Source: an uncultured Opitutia bacterium (GTDB taxonomy: Bacteria; Verrucomicrobiota; Verrucomicrobiia; Opitutales; UBA953). From it: 7,387 nucleotides of DNA. The position numbers were made by a program, and so were the translations under genes. The stretch is taken from positions 1 through 7,387 of the forward strand of contig CAIXQT010000025.1 in assembly GCA_903921665.1 (NCBI GenBank), in the 5' to 3' direction. The notes under the pieces were generated by a model that saw only the letters and a program-made list of their open reading frames with translations, was not told the DNA's origin and made no database searches. The first letter of the stretch is position 1; each line of letters starts with the position of its first letter. Below, one piece after another: positions 5,576-7,387 of the stretch.

Positions 5576-6787
5576 TTAGCCCTTGCGGTTAGGCCGGACG
5601 TAGACCGCCTGGACGACGCCGATGTTGCGGTGCTCGAAGGCGGCCTGGCAGTAGCGGAAGTAGAGGCGCCACTTGCGGATGAAGCGCTCGTCGAAGCCCA
5701 TGCCCCGCACCTTGTCGAGGTTGGCCTCGAAGGCCACGCACCAGGCGTCGAGCGTACGCGCGTAGTCGCGGCCGAACTCCTCCAGGCGGTCGAGCTGGAA
5801 GCCGCTTTCCTTGGTCATCAGTTCCCCGACGCGGTTGATGGAGAGCAGCAGCGAGCCGGGGAAGATGTGCTTCTGGATGAAGTCCACGCCGTCCCGGAAC
5901 TGGGCGTAACGGCTGTCCGGGCAAGTGATGTACTGGAACGCAGCCATGCCGTCCGGCTTGAGCAGGCGGCCGATCGAGCCGCAGAAGGCGGGCAGGTACT
6001 TATGGCCGAGGGCCTCCATCATCTCGATGGAGACGCACTTGTCGTAAAGTCCTTGGTGGTCGCGGAAATCCTCGAGCTTCACCGTGATGCGGTCCGAGAG
6101 CCCGGCGGCCTTGATGCGCTCGATGGCGAGGTCGTGCTGCGCCTTCGAGATGGTGAGCGAGGTGACGCGGCAGCCGTATTTCTTGACGGCATGCAGCGCC
6201 CAGCCGCCCCAGCCGGTGCCGATCTCGATGACGTGGTCGGTGGGCTTGAGCTGGAGGAAGCGGCAGAGGGCGTCGTTCTTGTTGGCCTGGGCCTGTTCAA
6301 GCGAGTCCGTGCCTTCCCAGCGGGCCGACGAATACATCATCGACGGGTCGAGGAAGAGGCGGAAGAAATCGTTGGAGACGTCGTAGTGTTCCGAGATGTT
6401 GCGGCGCACGGTCTTCTTGTCGTTCGGGCGCAGGAGGTGTCCGATCCGGTCGGCGATGCGGAACAGGCCGACGCCGATGGCCTTGCGGGCGGAGCCCGAC
6501 ATGCCCGGGGTCTGGTCGATGTTCTCGATGAAGAAACCAATCAGCGCATTGAGGTCGGGCGAATCCCATTCGCCTTCCATGTAGCCTTCGGTGAGGCCGA
6601 TGTCGGCCGCGAGCATGATGCGGCGGAAGGCGTTCTCGTCGGCGATCTCGATCCGCGCGCCGCCGGTAGCCTGCGGGTCGCCCAACGTGAGCTCGGCGCC
6701 TTCGGGCAGACGGAGGGAGAGGCGGCCTTTGGTGAGTTTCGCGAGTTCGGCCAGGACGAGTCGGCGGGCGAGGGAGGGTTTAGTCAT
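5576..6787 (-). CDS. Cyclopropane-fatty-acyl-phospholipid synthase-like SAM methyltransferase
   Basis: A 403-residue cytoplasmic, membrane-associated enzyme expected to transfer a SAM-derived methyl group to the double bond of an unsaturated acyl chain in phospholipid. The N-terminal domain (about 20-90) has the family's GLTEGYMEGEWDSPDLNAL; then NISEHYDVSNDFF (130-142) and SAM motif I, IEIGTGWGG (187-195). Compared from memory with E. coli Cfa, E239 is kept as E258, I268 as I287 and Y317 as Y342. Cys139 is Ser154 (YSSARW) and His266 is Gln285 (FQYIT). The phrases SIEMMEALGHKYLP and IFPGSLLL place it in the subgroup usually encoded beside DUF1365 and an FAD-dependent oxidoreductase. Members of that subgroup can make methylated or furan fatty acids, so a cyclopropane product is not assured. 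The ATG at 6787-6785 overlaps the DUF1365 stop by 8 bases, indicating translational coupling. No Shine-Dalgarno site is evident. The stop at 5578-5576 faces the stem-loop pair. Confidence 0.92.
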   Translation of the reverse strand: MTKPSLARRLVLAELAKLTKGRLSLRLPEGAELTLGDPQATGGARIEIADENAFRRIMLAADIGLTEGYMEGEWDSPDLNALIGFFIENIDQTPGMSGSARKAIGVGLFRIADRIGHLLRPNDKKTVRRNISEHYDVSNDFFRLFLDPSMMYSSARWEGTDSLEQAQANKNDALCRFLQLKPTDHVIEIGTGWGGWALHAVKKYGCRVTSLTISKAQHDLAIERIKAAGLSDRITVKLEDFRDHQGLYDKCVSIEMMEALGHKYLPAFCGSIGRLLKPDGMAAFQYITCPDSRYAQFRDGVDFIQKHIFPGSLLLSINRVGELMTKESGFQLDRLEEFGRDYARTLDAWCVAFEANLDKVRGMGFDERFIRKWRLYFRYCQAAFEHRNIGVVQAVYVRPNRKG

Positions 6788-7387
6788 GGCGGCCGGTCAG
6801 TTCAGGGGTGGGGTGACGCAGGTTGCGTTGCAGGGGAATGTCGTCCCCTTTGCGACGGAAGGGAAGTTTCTTCACGAGCCAGAGCCAGGCGGCGTGGAGA
6901 TGGATGAGCGCCACCACCTTGAAGATCAACAGCGGGGATTTCACCGTCAGCCAGAGCAGGCGGGCGTCGGTCAGCGGGACCTGCCGGCCCGTCCAGGCGC
7001 TGGTCAGGGACTTGTGGCCGTCTTCGTAGTGGTCGACCGTGATGGCCAGCCGTCCGTCCGGTAGCCGCAGCGTGAATTCGAATTCCGTATCGAGCTTCGA
7101 GAACGGGGACACGTAGAAGCGTTTCGGCGTGCGGAGCTGGAGGTAGGCGTCGCCGTCATGATCGCGTCGCAAGCATGCCTTGCCGAGGAACCAGGCCTTG
7201 CGTTCGCCGAAGGTATTGTGGACCTCGGCGACGCCGCACAGGAGCTCGCCGTCCAAGGTCGCCATCATGAACACCGCCGGGTTATAGGACTTACCGAAGG
7301 CGCGAGGCATGGCCACCAACGTGATCCCGGCCCGCTCAGGCAAGGGTTCGCCTTGCGAGGCGACGAAGGCCCGGAAGCGATTATCCA
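6780..7387 (-). CDS. DUF1365 family protein (5' end outside window)
   Basis: The frame is open from the right edge to TAA at 6782-6780, giving 201 residues. A TTG at 7343 lies in frame, but the family's N-terminal part is missing and the frame continues upstream to the edge, so the gene very probably starts outside. Matches to the family are PRAFGKSYNPAVFM (family form PRVLGYVFNPVSFY), VAEVHNTFGER, KRFYVSPFSKLD, and the C-terminal PLLIFKVVALIHLHAAWLWL, an amphipathic or membrane-associated helix followed by a basic PFRRKG. The biochemical role of DUF1365 proteins is not firmly known. They recur next to CFA-like methyltransferases and FAD-dependent oxidoreductases, so a part in modifying unsaturated fatty acids is inferred. 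The 8-base overlap with the downstream methyltransferase makes a shared mRNA very likely. An FAD oxidoreductase gene just beyond 7387 is the expected upstream neighbour. Confidence 0.88.
   Translation of the reverse strand, partial: DNRFRAFVASQGEPLPERAGITLVAMPRAFGKSYNPAVFMMATLDGELLCGVAEVHNTFGERKAWFLGKACLRRDHDGDAYLQLRTPKRFYVSPFSKLDTEFEFTLRLPDGRLAITVDHYEDGHKSLTSAWTGRQVPLTDARLLWLTVKSPLLIFKVVALIHLHAAWLWLVKKLPFRRKGDDIPLQRNLRHPTPELTGRHD

Noticed and set aside
5630..6907. Long plus-strand open frame of 425 codons opposite the methyltransferase
   Set aside because: It is antisense to a strongly supported CFA-like gene and part of the DUF1365 gene; no family motifs are visible in it.

Overview
The window is GC-rich bacterial DNA that most resembles the PVC superphylum, probably Verrucomicrobiota and possibly an Opitutae-like lineage. 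This is inferred from the protein families, not from a marker gene. The main clue is a secreted protein that joins a beta-propeller, HEAT-type helices and a C-terminal CxxCH cytochrome, an architecture typical of Planctomycetes and Verrucomicrobia. Weak or absent Shine-Dalgarno sites at most starts fit the same picture.

Layout, left to right. (1) 1-362, minus: the N-terminal part of a secreted protein with calcium-binding TSP3-type Asp-rich repeats, cut by the left edge. (2) 363-552: divergent intergenic region with a weak candidate promoter close to the next gene. (3) 553-3093, plus: PVC-type haem-binding membrane-bound dehydrogenase-like protein. (4) 3094-3564: a 471-base non-coding mosaic with three stem-loop repeats, a CAGGT-rich low-complexity tract and a small hairpin just before the next gene. 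(5) 3565-5475, plus: sodium:solute symporter (SSS family). (6) 5476-5575: gap between convergent genes, filled by two more stem-loops of the same family in inverted orientation. (7) 5576-6787, minus: cyclopropane-fatty-acyl-phospholipid synthase-like methyltransferase. (8) 6780-7387, minus: DUF1365 protein, its N-terminus cut by the right edge and its 3' end overlapping the methyltransferase by 8 bases.

How the genes may work together. The dehydrogenase and symporter lie in the same direction and would suit periplasmic oxidation and Na+-driven uptake of a small organic solute. They are separated by 471 bases of repeats, so they are probably not one simple operon, and the substrate cannot be read from sequence. 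The DUF1365 and methyltransferase genes are almost certainly one operon for modifying unsaturated acyl chains in membrane lipid. In many bacteria this pair follows an FAD-dependent oxidoreductase, which would lie beyond the right edge.

The most unusual signal is a family of five short stem-loop repeats, written TAGGG / stem / short loop / stem' / GTTCG. The stem sequence differs between copies but the pairing is kept. In two copies the leading TAG is also the stop codon of the upstream gene. No tRNA, rRNA, CRISPR array, transposase or phage gene was seen.
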